From: [Mycobacterium] vasticus
GTDB lineage: Bacteria > Actinomycetota > Actinomycetes > Mycobacteriales > Mycobacteriaceae
Assembly (NCBI RefSeq): GCF_020181595.1
Contig: NZ_CP084028.1
Span: forward strand, 4,156,852 to 4,220,851
DNA length: 64,000 bases
Reading direction: 5' to 3'
The notes under the pieces are model-generated. The model was not told the origin of the DNA and searched no databases. It was given only the letters and a program-made list of their open reading frames with translations. Both the position numbers and the translations under genes were made by a program. Each line of letters starts with the position of its first letter. Position 1 is the stretch's first letter. This document shows, piece after piece, positions 9,069 to 16,730 of the stretch.

Positions 9069-9800
9069 GTGCGTCGCCGGAACATTGCCGCCCTTGCCTC
9101 GGTTGGGTGCCTCACGGTGGCAGCACTGGGTGCCCCGCCGTCGCCTGCCGAACCTGACGCTTCCGGTAAGACGGTGTTCCTCGACGCCGGGCACAGCGGT
9201 GCCAGCGACTCATCCATCAACCGCCAAGTGCCCAATGGGCGCGGCGGCACCAAGCCGTGCCAGACCAGTGGGACCGCCTCGAACGACGGCTACCCCGAGC
9301 ACAGCCTGACCTGGGATGTGACCAACCGGATCCGCGCCGCACTGCAAGACGCGCGTGTGCACACCGAGCTCTCCCGCGTCGACGACTCCTCGGTGGGTCC
9401 GTGCATCGATGCCCGGGCGGCCGCCGCCAACGCCGCGCATCCGGACGCGATCGTGTCCATCCACGCCGACGGCGGGCCCCCCTCCGGGCGCGGGTTTCAC
9501 GTCAACTACTCCAGCCCGGCGCTCAACGACGCCCAGTCCGGCCCGGCGGTGCGGCTGGCCGGCGATATCCGAGACTCGTTGGCGGCCGGAGGTTTTCCCG
9601 AATCCAGTTACCTGGGTTCGAACGGGTTGTTCGGACGTGCGGATCTGGCCGGGCTGAACCTCGCTGAATATCCGGCCGTGCTGGTCGAATTGGGCAATAT
9701 GCGCAACGCCGAGGACGCGGCGCTGTTGGAGAGCCCTGAGGGCCGGGACCGCTACGCCGCCGCCGTCACCCGTGGGATTCTCGCTTTCCTCGGCGGGTAA
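9069..9800 (+). CDS. ami1: Zinc N-acetylmuramoyl-L-alanine amidase Ami1
   Basis: A 243-residue exported Amidase_3 enzyme that cuts the bond between muramic acid and the peptide stem and helps remodel the septum. It has a signal peptide (MRRRNIAALASVGCLTVAAL, cleavage near residue 27), zinc ligands H42 (DAGHSG), E77 (YPEHSL) and H132 (SIHADGG), and catalytic E207 (VELGNM). These sit at a constant offset of seven from the residues known for Rv3717 (H35, E70, H125, E200), and length and context also match. GTG 9069 is preceded by a leaderless-type hexamer. The next gene follows after three bases, suggesting one transcript. Confidence 0.95.
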   Translation: MRRRNIAALASVGCLTVAALGAPPSPAEPDASGKTVFLDAGHSGASDSSINRQVPNGRGGTKPCQTSGTASNDGYPEHSLTWDVTNRIRAALQDARVHTELSRVDDSSVGPCIDARAAAANAAHPDAIVSIHADGGPPSGRGFHVNYSSPALNDAQSGPAVRLAGDIRDSLAAGGFPESSYLGSNGLFGRADLAGLNLAEYPAVLVELGNMRNAEDAALLESPEGRDRYAAAVTRGILAFLGG

Positions 9801-9803
9801 CCC

Positions 9804-11246
9804 ATGGCGCGAATGGTTTTCGTTGCAGCCTGCGTCATGTTGGCTCTGGCCGGCTGCTCCAACGACATCCCCACCGTGGTGACCGGCCACGCGGTCTCGA
9901 TGCTGTACAACCCGGGCCGGGTCGGCGGACTGCCGGTGTCGGAAGGACCCAGCGGCCCGCGTGGTGAGCTCCCGGCCGTCACCGCCAGGGTGAGCGGCAG
10001 CGACGGCGGAGATATCGACCGGCTGTCGCAGCTGGCGATCGACGACATCGAGGCGTTCTGGACCCAGCACTACGCGGAGTCTTTAAGTGGCAGTTTCGCA
10101 CCGGTGTCGTCGCTGGTCTCGTATTCCTCCACCGACCCGAACGACTCCTCGGTGTGCGGCGGCGACTTCTACCGACTGCCGAACGCGATGTACTGCAAGC
10201 GGGTGGACACCATGGCCTGGGACCGGGCCAAGTTCATGCCGACAGCGCGAAAGTACTTCGGCGACATGGCGATCAACGGGACACTGGCGCATGAGTACGG
10301 GCACGCCCTGCAGAACATGGCCGGCGTGGTCAACCTGTTCACTCAAACCCTGGTGCGCGAACAGCAGGCCGACTGTTTCGCGGGGGTGTACCTGCAGTGG
10401 GTGGCCGCGGGCAGTTCGTCACGCGCGTCGTTGAGCACCGGCGACGGGCTCAACCATGTGCTGGCCGGGCTGATCGTGATCCGCGACCCGGTCTCGACGT
10501 CCGACAACCCGGTCTCGGTCTCCGATGCGCACGGCACCGCGCTGGACCGGGTCGGCGCGTTTCAGACCGGCTTCGACGGTGGCGCGGACATGTGCGCGCG
10601 CATCGACTCCGACGAGATCCGCAAACGGCGCGGCAATCTGCCACGCTCCCTTTTCGATTCGGAGACTCCGCAGAGCGATCTGCTGATCGACGAACAGGTG
10701 CTGGGCACCCTGATGGCGCAGCTGGGTCAGATCTTCGTCCCGGCCGCCCCGCCGTCGCTGTCGGTCACCGGTGACTGCGGCGGGGGTAAGCCCGATCCGG
10801 TGGCGTACTGCCCCGGATCCAACACGATCGTCGTCGACCTACCCGGGCTGCGGGCGATGAGCACGCCGTCGGATCAGTCGACACTGGCGCTGCCGCAGGG
10901 CGACAACACCGGGCTGTCGGCCGTCACCTCGCGCTATGCGCTGGCCGTTGCGCGCGAGCGCGGGGCTGGCCTGGACGGTGCCACCGCCGCGCTGCGCACC
11001 GCATGCCTGACCGGGGTGGCGCAGCGCGCGATGGCCGAGCCGATGACGTTGCCTTCCGGGCCGTCCGGTACAGGCCTGACGCTGGCCGGTGGCGATCTGG
11101 ATGAGGCCATCACCGGGCTGCTTATGAACGGCGTGGCCGCCAGCGACGTCGCCGCGCACACCGTTCCGGCCGGCTTCACCCGGATCCTGGCGTTCCGGTC
11201 CGGCCTGCACGGCGATATCGACGGCTGCTTCGGGCGGTTTCCGTGA
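9804..11246 (+). CDS. Lipoprotein neutral zinc metallopeptidase
   Basis: A 480-residue exported lipoprotein with a short signal and lipobox LALAGC (lipidated C18). It carries the zinc-binding HEYGH motif (H163, E164, H167) followed by EQQADCFAG with the likely third ligand E186, the layout of putative neutral zinc metallopeptidases (YpfJ/Rv2575-like). A further 280 residues follow with several cysteines (SVCGGDF, DCGGG, CPGS) probably disulfide-bonded outside the membrane. The start is three bases after the ami1 stop and the stop overlaps the next start, so it belongs to a cell-envelope operon. The substrate is unknown. Confidence 0.85.
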   Translation: MARMVFVAACVMLALAGCSNDIPTVVTGHAVSMLYNPGRVGGLPVSEGPSGPRGELPAVTARVSGSDGGDIDRLSQLAIDDIEAFWTQHYAESLSGSFAPVSSLVSYSSTDPNDSSVCGGDFYRLPNAMYCKRVDTMAWDRAKFMPTARKYFGDMAINGTLAHEYGHALQNMAGVVNLFTQTLVREQQADCFAGVYLQWVAAGSSSRASLSTGDGLNHVLAGLIVIRDPVSTSDNPVSVSDAHGTALDRVGAFQTGFDGGADMCARIDSDEIRKRRGNLPRSLFDSETPQSDLLIDEQVLGTLMAQLGQIFVPAAPPSLSVTGDCGGGKPDPVAYCPGSNTIVVDLPGLRAMSTPSDQSTLALPQGDNTGLSAVTSRYALAVARERGAGLDGATAALRTACLTGVAQRAMAEPMTLPSGPSGTGLTLAGGDLDEAITGLLMNGVAASDVAAHTVPAGFTRILAFRSGLHGDIDGCFGRFP

Positions 11247-11842
11247 ATCGCCGGCCGGAACCGCCCGATCAGCCGGACTGGCGTAACACCCCACCGATGC
11301 AGCCGAGGCAGGACTGGGGACGCACCCAGCCCGGGCCGCGGCGCCCGATTCCGCCGCCGCGCCCGCCCGCTCGACCACCGGCCCAGCCCTGGTACCTGGA
11401 GTTCCGGCGGCCACCGGTCCCCCCTGCTCCCCCGAGTCCACCGCCGCCACCACCACCAAGGGTCCCCCCAGCTGTTCCCCCGAAATCCGCTGCGCCGCAA
11501 CCCCAATCGAATCGGGGGCTGCTGATCGGCGCAGGCGTCAGCGTCGTACTGGTGTTTGCGGTGCTGGCGACCCTGATGCTCAGCGGCCTGATCGGCGGGT
11601 CCGGGCCGGTCGAACTCGACGTAACCCACGCCCAGGACGGGGTTCGCCAGGTGCTCACCGACCCGATCGACGGCTACGGACGCGGGAACGTCGGGGACGT
11701 CCGCTGCAACAACGGGGTCAACCCGAAGGTGCACCGGGGCCGCAGTTTCACCTGTGTGGTCGCTGTCGACGGCGTCCGGCGCCAGGTTCTGGTGGAGTTC
11801 GCTGACGACGACGGAACCTACGAGGTCGACCGTCCCCGGTGA
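11243..11842 (+). CDS. Proline-rich single-pass membrane protein with DUF4333-like domain
   Basis: A 199-residue protein whose first 90 residues are a cytoplasmic Pro/Arg-rich tract with a run of polyproline. A membrane segment follows at about 92-115 (LLIGAGVSVVLVFAVLATLML). The extracellular domain carries VRCNNGVNPKVHRG and FTCVVAVDG, the paired cysteines and order typical of DUF4333 domains in mycobacterial envelope proteins. GTG 11243 overlaps the preceding stop (GTGA). Function unknown; position suggests an envelope role together with the metallopeptidase. Confidence 0.8.
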   Translation: MNRRPEPPDQPDWRNTPPMQPRQDWGRTQPGPRRPIPPPRPPARPPAQPWYLEFRRPPVPPAPPSPPPPPPPRVPPAVPPKSAAPQPQSNRGLLIGAGVSVVLVFAVLATLMLSGLIGGSGPVELDVTHAQDGVRQVLTDPIDGYGRGNVGDVRCNNGVNPKVHRGRSFTCVVAVDGVRRQVLVEFADDDGTYEVDRPR

Positions 11843-11996
11843 CGTTTTAGCTGGTCAAACACAGATAAAAGCGCCCAAATACACTGGTGGGCAATGTCTG
11901 TGGGCTGGCTAGGAGTTAGCTGGCGAGCTTGCTTGCAGCGAGCCGCGCCGCCGTAGGGTCACACGCGCCAACTAACCGTGGTCCCTGAGGAGTTCG
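11843..11996. promoter_or_regulatory. Leader region of the FNT channel gene
   Basis: A 154-base gap in which only a Shine-Dalgarno (GAGGAG, 11986-11992 region, about six bases before ATG 11997) can be supported. It presumably carries the promoter of the channel gene. Confidence 0.4.
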
Positions 11997-12839
11997 ATGA
12001 CCTACGTCAAGCCGCCCGAGTTGATCAACGCGATGATCGACGCCGGGCAGTCCAAGATTTTCATGTCCACCCGCGACACCCTGATCCGCGCATTCATGGC
12101 CGGCGCGACGCTGGCCCTGGGGGCGGTGTTCGCGGTGGCCATGACGGTGCAGACCGGTCAGGCGCTCATCGGGGCACTGCTGTTCCCGTCCGGGTTCTGC
12201 ATCCTCTACCTGCTCGGGTACGACCTTTTGACGGGTGTGTTCGTGCTGGCGCCGCTGGCCTGGCTGGACAAGCGCCCGGGTGTCACCATCGGCGGGGTGC
12301 TGCGGAACTGGGGACTGGTGTTCGTCGGCAACTTCGCCGGTGCCTTCACCGTCGCGGTACTGATGGCGATCGTGTTCACCTACGGGTTCTCCACCGCGCC
12401 CAACGAAGTCGGTCAGATGATCGGGCACATCGGTGAGGCTCGCACGCTGGGCTATGCCGCACACGGCTTCCAGGGCATGCTGACGCTGTTCGTGCGCGGC
12501 ATGCTGTGCAATTGGATGGTGTCCACCGGGGTGGTCGGGGCCATGATGGCCACCGATGTCACCGGCAAGGTGATCGCCATGTGGCTGCCGGTGATGCTGT
12601 TCTTCGCAATGGGTTTCGAGCACTCGGTGGTCAACATGTTCCTGTTCCCCTCCGGCCTGATGCTCGGCGGGAACTTCACGATCATGGACTACCTCGAGTG
12701 GAACGAGATTCCCACCGCGCTGGGCAATCTGGTGGGCGGACTGGCGTTTACCGGCCTGGCCATGTACGCGACCCATTCGCGGACCGCGCCCAAGCGCAAC
12801 GCTGCGGTGGTGCAGAAGGAAGTGGCGGCCGGAGTCTGA
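11997..12839 (+). CDS. Formate/nitrite transporter family channel
   Basis: A 280-residue protein with six membrane segments of the FocA/NirC fold. The conserved FNT features are present: the central gating histidine in FEHSVVNM (H209) and the Asn/Phe-rich pore loops (LGAVFAVAM, FVGNFAGA). FNT proteins move small monovalent anions such as formate, nitrite or hydrosulfide as pentamers in the inner membrane. Substrate cannot be assigned. A strong GAGGAG site supports the ATG. The gene stands alone and is closed by a large hairpin. Confidence 0.9.
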   Translation: MTYVKPPELINAMIDAGQSKIFMSTRDTLIRAFMAGATLALGAVFAVAMTVQTGQALIGALLFPSGFCILYLLGYDLLTGVFVLAPLAWLDKRPGVTIGGVLRNWGLVFVGNFAGAFTVAVLMAIVFTYGFSTAPNEVGQMIGHIGEARTLGYAAHGFQGMLTLFVRGMLCNWMVSTGVVGAMMATDVTGKVIAMWLPVMLFFAMGFEHSVVNMFLFPSGLMLGGNFTIMDYLEWNEIPTALGNLVGGLAFTGLAMYATHSRTAPKRNAAVVQKEVAAGV

Positions 12840-12845
12840 CGTCGG

Positions 12846-12896
12846 GTGTGCGGTTTGATACGCCGACTCCGGTGAGTCGCGTACCAAACCGCACAC
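12846..12896. terminator. Long hairpin terminator between FNT gene and tRNA-Ser
   Basis: Arms GTGTGCGGTTTG (12846-12857) and CAAACCGCACAC (12885-12896) are exact complements. Inside them TACGC pairs with GCGTA and GACTC with GAGTC around a CGGT loop. This makes a nearly continuous 22-pair stem, without a U-tract, as is common in mycobacteria. It can serve the + strand channel gene and the - strand tRNA. Confidence 0.7.
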
Positions 12897-12913
12897 TCGG
12901 CACGGGTTTCGCT

Positions 12914-13004
12914 TGGCGGTGGCGGAGGGATTTGAACCCTCGGACGGGGGTTACCCGTCACACGCTTTCGAGGCGTGCTCCTTAGGCCGCTCGGACACGC
13001 CACC
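12914..13004 (-). tRNA. tRNA-Ser(CGA)
   Basis: A class II tRNA with a long variable arm. The acceptor arm GGTGGCG (from 13004 down) pairs with CGCCACC (12924-12918), and the anticodon loop CTCGAAA gives anticodon CGA. The T-loop GGTTCAAATCC is present, the discriminator is G, and CCA is encoded (12916-12914). Confidence 0.95.
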
Positions 13005-13033
13005 GCGGGACAGCGTACCCAACGACTGGCCCG

Positions 13034-13495
13034 TCAGCCCAATCGCTGCCGGGCGAAGAACTCCTCCAGGGGCGCGGCGCACTCATCGGCCAGCACTCCG
13101 CCGCGAACTTCGGGCCGGTGATTGATCCGCCGATCGCGCACGACGTCCCACAGTGAGCCCACCGCGCCGGTCTTGGGCTCGAACGCCCCGAACACCAGCC
13201 GCGACACCCGGGCGGCCACCAGCGCACCGGCGCACATGGTGCAGGGTTCCAGGGTGACGGCCAAGGTGGCGCCGGTCAGCCGCCAGCCGTCGCCGAGCAC
13301 GCGAGCCGCGGCCCGGATCGCCAGCAGCTCGGCGTGCGCGGTCGGGTCCCCGAGGGCTTCGCGGGCGTTGGCGGCCTGGGCCAGCACGGTGCCGTCGGGG
13401 CCCACCACCACCGCACCCACCGGCACGTCGTCGGACCCGGCCGCGGCGGCAGCGGAAAGCGCAGCGCGGATCAGGTCCTCATCGGTAGGGATCAC
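13034..13495 (-). CDS. tadA: tRNA adenosine(34) deaminase TadA
   Basis: A 153-residue cytidine-deaminase-fold enzyme that converts A34 to inosine in tRNA-Arg(ACG), whose gene is at 25091-25163. The zinc site is complete: HAE (H54, catalytic E56) and PCTMC with the two Cys ligands. Equivalent to Rv3752c. GTG 13495 overlaps the stop of the upstream gene (GTGA), as in M. tuberculosis, so the two are translationally coupled. Confidence 0.95.
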   Translation of the reverse strand: MIPTDEDLIRAALSAAAAAGSDDVPVGAVVVGPDGTVLAQAANAREALGDPTAHAELLAIRAAARVLGDGWRLTGATLAVTLEPCTMCAGALVAARVSRLVFGAFEPKTGAVGSLWDVVRDRRINHRPEVRGGVLADECAAPLEEFFARQRLG

Positions 13496-14013
13496 TTATG
13501 GCGTCGCGGCAGTGCCGCACTGAGCTGCTCGTCGAAGCCCATCTCGCCGGCGATCCGGTGCAGTTGCTCGTCGACGGCAACGTCGGACTCGTCGAGGATC
13601 ACGCCGAGCACCGCGGCGGGCAGACCGATGTCGGACAGCAGGCCCAGGTCGCCCTCCTCGAAAGGCTCGGAGTCCTCCAGCTCGTCGGCGTCGATGTCGG
13701 AATCCAGCTCCTCGAGCACCTCGTCGGCAATGTCATAGTCCAGTGCGGCCGTCGCGTCCGAGATAAGCAACCGGGTGCCCGCGGGGCCGGGGCGGACGAT
13801 CAGGAAGAACTCGTCGTCGACGTTGATCAGCCCGAAAACCGCTCCCGCACTGCGCAGTTCACGCAGTTCGGTCTCGGCGGCCTGCAGACTGGTGAGCGCC
13901 TCGTCACGCATGGGCGTGCAGCGCCACTTGCCGTCTTCGCGCACAACAGCCATCCCAAAACCGGCCGGCGTCTCCGCCGGCCGGCCCTGTGCGGACGCGC
14001 CCTGTGCTCCCAT
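13492..14013 (-). CDS. tRNA adenosine deaminase-associated protein
   Basis: A 173-residue acidic protein, equivalent to Rv3753c, always found just upstream of tadA in actinobacteria. The middle carries LINVDDEFFLIVRPGPAGTRLLISD and a strongly acidic stretch (LEELDSDIDADELEDSEPFEEGD). No catalytic motif is visible; a role as TadA partner is inferred only from conserved linkage. ATG 14013 is used because the upstream in-frame extension lies antisense to tyrA and lacks resemblance. It is divergent from tyrA. Confidence 0.85.
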   Translation of the reverse strand: MGAQGASAQGRPAETPAGFGMAVVREDGKWRCTPMRDEALTSLQAAETELRELRSAGAVFGLINVDDEFFLIVRPGPAGTRLLISDATAALDYDIADEVLEELDSDIDADELEDSEPFEEGDLGLLSDIGLPAAVLGVILDESDVAVDEQLHRIAGEMGFDEQLSAALPRRHK

Positions 14014-14070
14014 CGCCGCCAACGGTAGTCGCCGTTTACGTCGTTGACCAGCGTGTGCCAACCTGGACAG

Positions 14071-15039
14071 GTGGCGGGACACGCAGCAAAAACACCGGTT
14101 TGTGTACTGGGGCTCGGCCTGATCGGCGGTTCGGTGCTGCGCGCGGCCGCAGCGGCCGGGCGGGTGGCGTTCGGCTACAACCGCTCCGCCGACGGGGTCA
14201 ACGCCGCGATCAACGACGGATTCGACGCCACCGCCGACCTGGACACCGTGCTGCCCCGGGCCGCGGAGACCGGCGCGCTGATCGTGCTGGCCGTCCCGGT
14301 GCCGGCCCTGCCGACGCTGCTCGACCATGTCCACCGGCTGGCCCCGAACTGCCCGCTGACCGACGTGACCAGCGTCAAGAGCGCCGTGCTCGACGACGTC
14401 ACCGCCGCCGGGCTGGCCGAGAAGTTCGTGGGCGGGCACCCGATGGCCGGCACGTCGCATTCGGGCTGGCCGGCCGGTCACGCCGAGCTGTTCGTGGGCG
14501 CACCCTGGGTGATCAGCGTCGACGACCACGTGGACCCGACGGTGTTCGCGGCGGTGCTGGACCTGATCCTGGACTGCGGATCGGTGGCGGTGCCGGCCCG
14601 CTCCGAGGAACACGACGCGGCCGCCGCGGCGATCTCGCACCTTCCGCACCTTCTGGCCGAGGCGCTGGCCGTCACCGCCGCCGACGTGCCGCTGGCGTTC
14701 GCGCTGGCCGCTGGATCCTTCCGGGACGGCACCCGGGTGGCCGGGACCGCACCGGATCTGGTCCGGGCGATGTGCGAGGCCAACGCCCCGCAACTGGTGC
14801 CGACGCTGGATCGCGCGATGGAACTGCTGGCCGCGGCACGCGAGTCGCTGACCGCAGACGGATCGGTGGCCGAGCTGGTCAACACCGGCCATGCCGCCCG
14901 GACGCGCTACGACAACTTCCCGCGCAACGAGATCGTCACCGTCGTGATCGGCGAAGAGGACTGGCGCCGCGAGCTGGCCGCCGCCGGCCGGGCCGGCGGG
15001 GTGATCAGATCCGCGCTGCCAGTCCGGGATAGTCGATGA
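14071..15039 (+). CDS. tyrA: Prephenate dehydrogenase TyrA
   Basis: About 322 residues. It oxidatively decarboxylates prephenate to 4-hydroxyphenylpyruvate in tyrosine synthesis. The NAD-binding Rossmann motif GLGLIGGS is at residues 14-21 (GTG 14071 numbering). The active-site segment [12 protein letters not shown] and the C-terminal helical dimerisation half are present. Corresponds to Rv3754. In-frame TTG 14044 and GTG 14053 are alternatives; 14071 gives the length closest to the family. The last 35 bases overlap the convergent next gene. Confidence 0.92.
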   Translation: MAGHAAKTPVCVLGLGLIGGSVLRAAAAAGRVAFGYNRSADGVNAAINDGFDATADLDTVLPRAAETGALIVLAVPVPALPTLLDHVHRLAPNCPLTDVTSVKSAVLDDVTAAGLAEKFVGGHPMAGTSHSGWPAGHAELFVGAPWVISVDDHVDPTVFAAVLDLILDCGSVAVPARSEEHDAAAAAISHLPHLLAEALAVTAADVPLAFALAAGSFRDGTRVAGTAPDLVRAMCEANAPQLVPTLDRAMELLAAARESLTADGSVAELVNTGHAARTRYDNFPRNEIVTVVIGEEDWRRELAAAGRAGGVIRSALPVRDSR

Positions 15040-15601
15040 CGAAGCCGTCGTCGTCGACCCGCAGGGTGGTGCCGGCCGGGTCGGTGCCCGGGGTGAGCAC
15101 CGTGATGCCCTCGCCGGGGCCGGCGCTGCAGTAGCTCGCTTCCGCCGCGCTCAGCTCCATCTCCGGGACCATCAGGTAGATCGTCGGCAGGGTGATCGAG
15201 GCGGCCCGCTGGTGCAGGCGGGCGCGGCGGATCGGCAGCGTGTTGAAGAACGGGCTGTAGACCATGTCAATGTCCAGGGCACCGTCGTAGCCGGTCCGGG
15301 TCTGGCCGCGGGCGTCGGTGACCAGCCACATGTTCTCTTCGTCGCGGGCCACCACCAGCTGGCGTTCCCGTTCGGCCGTCGTGATGGTCAGACCCAGCCG
15401 CTTGGTAGCCCCGGATTCGTCGGTCTGCAGGTCGTAGTAGACGCCGAACGCGGGGTGTTCCTCGGTGGCCGCGGCCACCAGCCGGCCGTTGGCCCGGATC
15501 CGGTTGCCGGACAGCTGCACCCGCACCGATTCCATCCGGGAGGCGTCGGGTGCCCGCCAAGTCAGGATCGCCGGCCACGAGCCGGAGGGGGCTGCGCTCA
15601 C
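15005..15601 (-). CDS. Putative glycolipid-binding protein (Rv3755c-like)
   Basis: A 198-residue soluble protein matching Rv3755c in length and position. The sequence [19 protein letters not shown] near the start, [16 protein letters not shown] and the closing [13 protein letters not shown] are characteristic of the PF06475 'putative glycolipid-binding' family, a beta-barrel fold related to lipoprotein carriers. No enzymatic motif is visible. GTG 15601 is chosen because conservation begins there; the longer frame continues antisense into the neighbour's promoter. It converges on tyrA with a 35-base overlap. Confidence 0.78.
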   Translation of the reverse strand: MSAAPSGSWPAILTWRAPDASRMESVRVQLSGNRIRANGRLVAAATEEHPAFGVYYDLQTDESGATKRLGLTITTAERERQLVVARDEENMWLVTDARGQTRTGYDGALDIDMVYSPFFNTLPIRRARLHQRAASITLPTIYLMVPEMELSAAEASYCSAGPGEGITVLTPGTDPAGTTLRVDDDGFVIDYPGLAARI

Positions 15602-15677
15602 CGCACCACCGTAAGCGACGGGTCGGTGATCCGCAGAAAGTGCCCGGAACCCACCCGCAAACCGGCAAGATGTCCCC

Positions 15678-16001
15678 ATGAGCAGCGACCTCTCAGAACC
15701 CGTCGACCCGCCGCAGGACAAGGCCGCCGCGCCGCCACCGCCGGCAACGGCCATGCCGCTGACCCGCGCCGGCGCGCTGTGGAGTGCACTGATCGGCGGG
15801 TTCCTGGTCCTGATCGTGCTGCTGGTGTTCGTCACTCAGAACACCGCTCAGGTGGCGTTGACGTTCCTGGCCTGGCAGTGGAGCCTGCCGTTGGGGGTGG
15901 CGATCCTGCTGGCCGCGGTCGGCGGCGGGTTGATCACCGCGCTGGCCGGCACCGCCCGGATCTTCCAGCTGCGGCGTGCCGCTAAGAAGGCCTTGCGCTA
16001 A
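15678..16001 (+). CDS. LapA-domain (DUF1049) membrane protein
   Basis: A 107-residue protein with a Pro/Ala-rich N-terminus and two membrane segments (about 35-53 and 68-90) separated by the TQNTAQVALTFLAWQW motif typical of the LapA/DUF1049 family. It corresponds to Rv3760. Its stop overlaps the convergent phosphatase stop by four bases. Function in mycobacteria unknown. Confidence 0.8.
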   Translation: MSSDLSEPVDPPQDKAAAPPPPATAMPLTRAGALWSALIGGFLVLIVLLVFVTQNTAQVALTFLAWQWSLPLGVAILLAAVGGGLITALAGTARIFQLRRAAKKALR

Positions 16002-16630
16002 TCGTCTCCGGGCATCCGCTGCTGGTTGCGCGGCAACAGGTCCCAGACGTGCTCGGTGCCGTTGGTCGAGGCCACCGCACCCTGCCCTGATCGTGAGTAC
16101 AGCAGCCGGGTGACCGAGACGTAGTCGACCGGAAACGACAGCAGCCGCCGGGTGCCCAGCAGCTGGTGCAGCGCCACGTTGATCACGCCGCCGTGGCTGA
16201 ACACCGCGACCGTCTCGTCGGCGTCGGCGGCGGCCACCACGTCGGCCAGCGCGGCAGCCACCCGGGCGCAGAACGCCTCCTCGTCGACACCGGCGGGCAG
16301 CAGGCCTTGGGCCATCCGATCCCAGTCCTGCGGCCGCTCGTTGCGCAACTGCTCGACGGGCAGGTAGCCGGCCAGCTCACGGTCGTATTCGGCGAACCGT
16401 TCGTCGACCTCGACAGCCAGGGCACGCTCGGCGGCCAGCGGTCCGGCGGTCTGGACGGCACGCCGCTGCGGGCTGCTCACCAGCCGGGTGATCGGGAAGC
16501 GTTTTAGCGCGGCGGGCAGACGCTGCGCCTGCTCCAGGCCGGTCTCGGACAGTTCGGGGTCGGAGCCCTGGCCGTATTCGCTGCGCAGCGGCAGCGCATG
16601 GCGGATCAACAGCACCTGCACGGGGGTCAC
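15998..16630 (-). CDS. Histidine phosphatase (phosphoglycerate mutase-like)
   Basis: A 210-residue histidine phosphatase of branch 1. The phosphohistidine lies in LLIRHALPL near residue 10. The Arg/Gln motif is in SSPQRRAVQTA and the second His in VFSHGGVINVA. It hydrolyses an unidentified phosphate ester. GTG 16630 is chosen because the family start (VQVLLIRHA) follows at once; the upstream extension runs through an intergenic palindrome. Downstream convergent with the LapA gene. Confidence 0.85.
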   Translation of the reverse strand: MTPVQVLLIRHALPLRSEYGQGSDPELSETGLEQAQRLPAALKRFPITRLVSSPQRRAVQTAGPLAAERALAVEVDERFAEYDRELAGYLPVEQLRNERPQDWDRMAQGLLPAGVDEEAFCARVAAALADVVAAADADETVAVFSHGGVINVALHQLLGTRRLLSFPVDYVSVTRLLYSRSGQGAVASTNGTEHVWDLLPRNQQRMPGDD

Positions 16631-16663
16631 CTTACTTCTCTGCGGTTTCCCCCTGGCGCGAGC

Positions 16664-16712
16664 GTGCACAAACGTCAGGGCCCACCTGCGGGTTTGCCGA
16701 ACATTTGTGCAC
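16664..16712. terminator. Intergenic inverted repeat, possible terminator
   Basis: GTGCACAAA (16664-16672) and TTTGTGCAC (16704-16712) are exact complements around a 31-base loop. It lies just after the alkyl sulfatase stop (16731, - strand) and before the phosphatase gene, so termination of the sulfatase mRNA is the simplest role. Confidence 0.5.
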
Positions 16713-16730
16713 GGTCGGGGTTGGGGGCCG

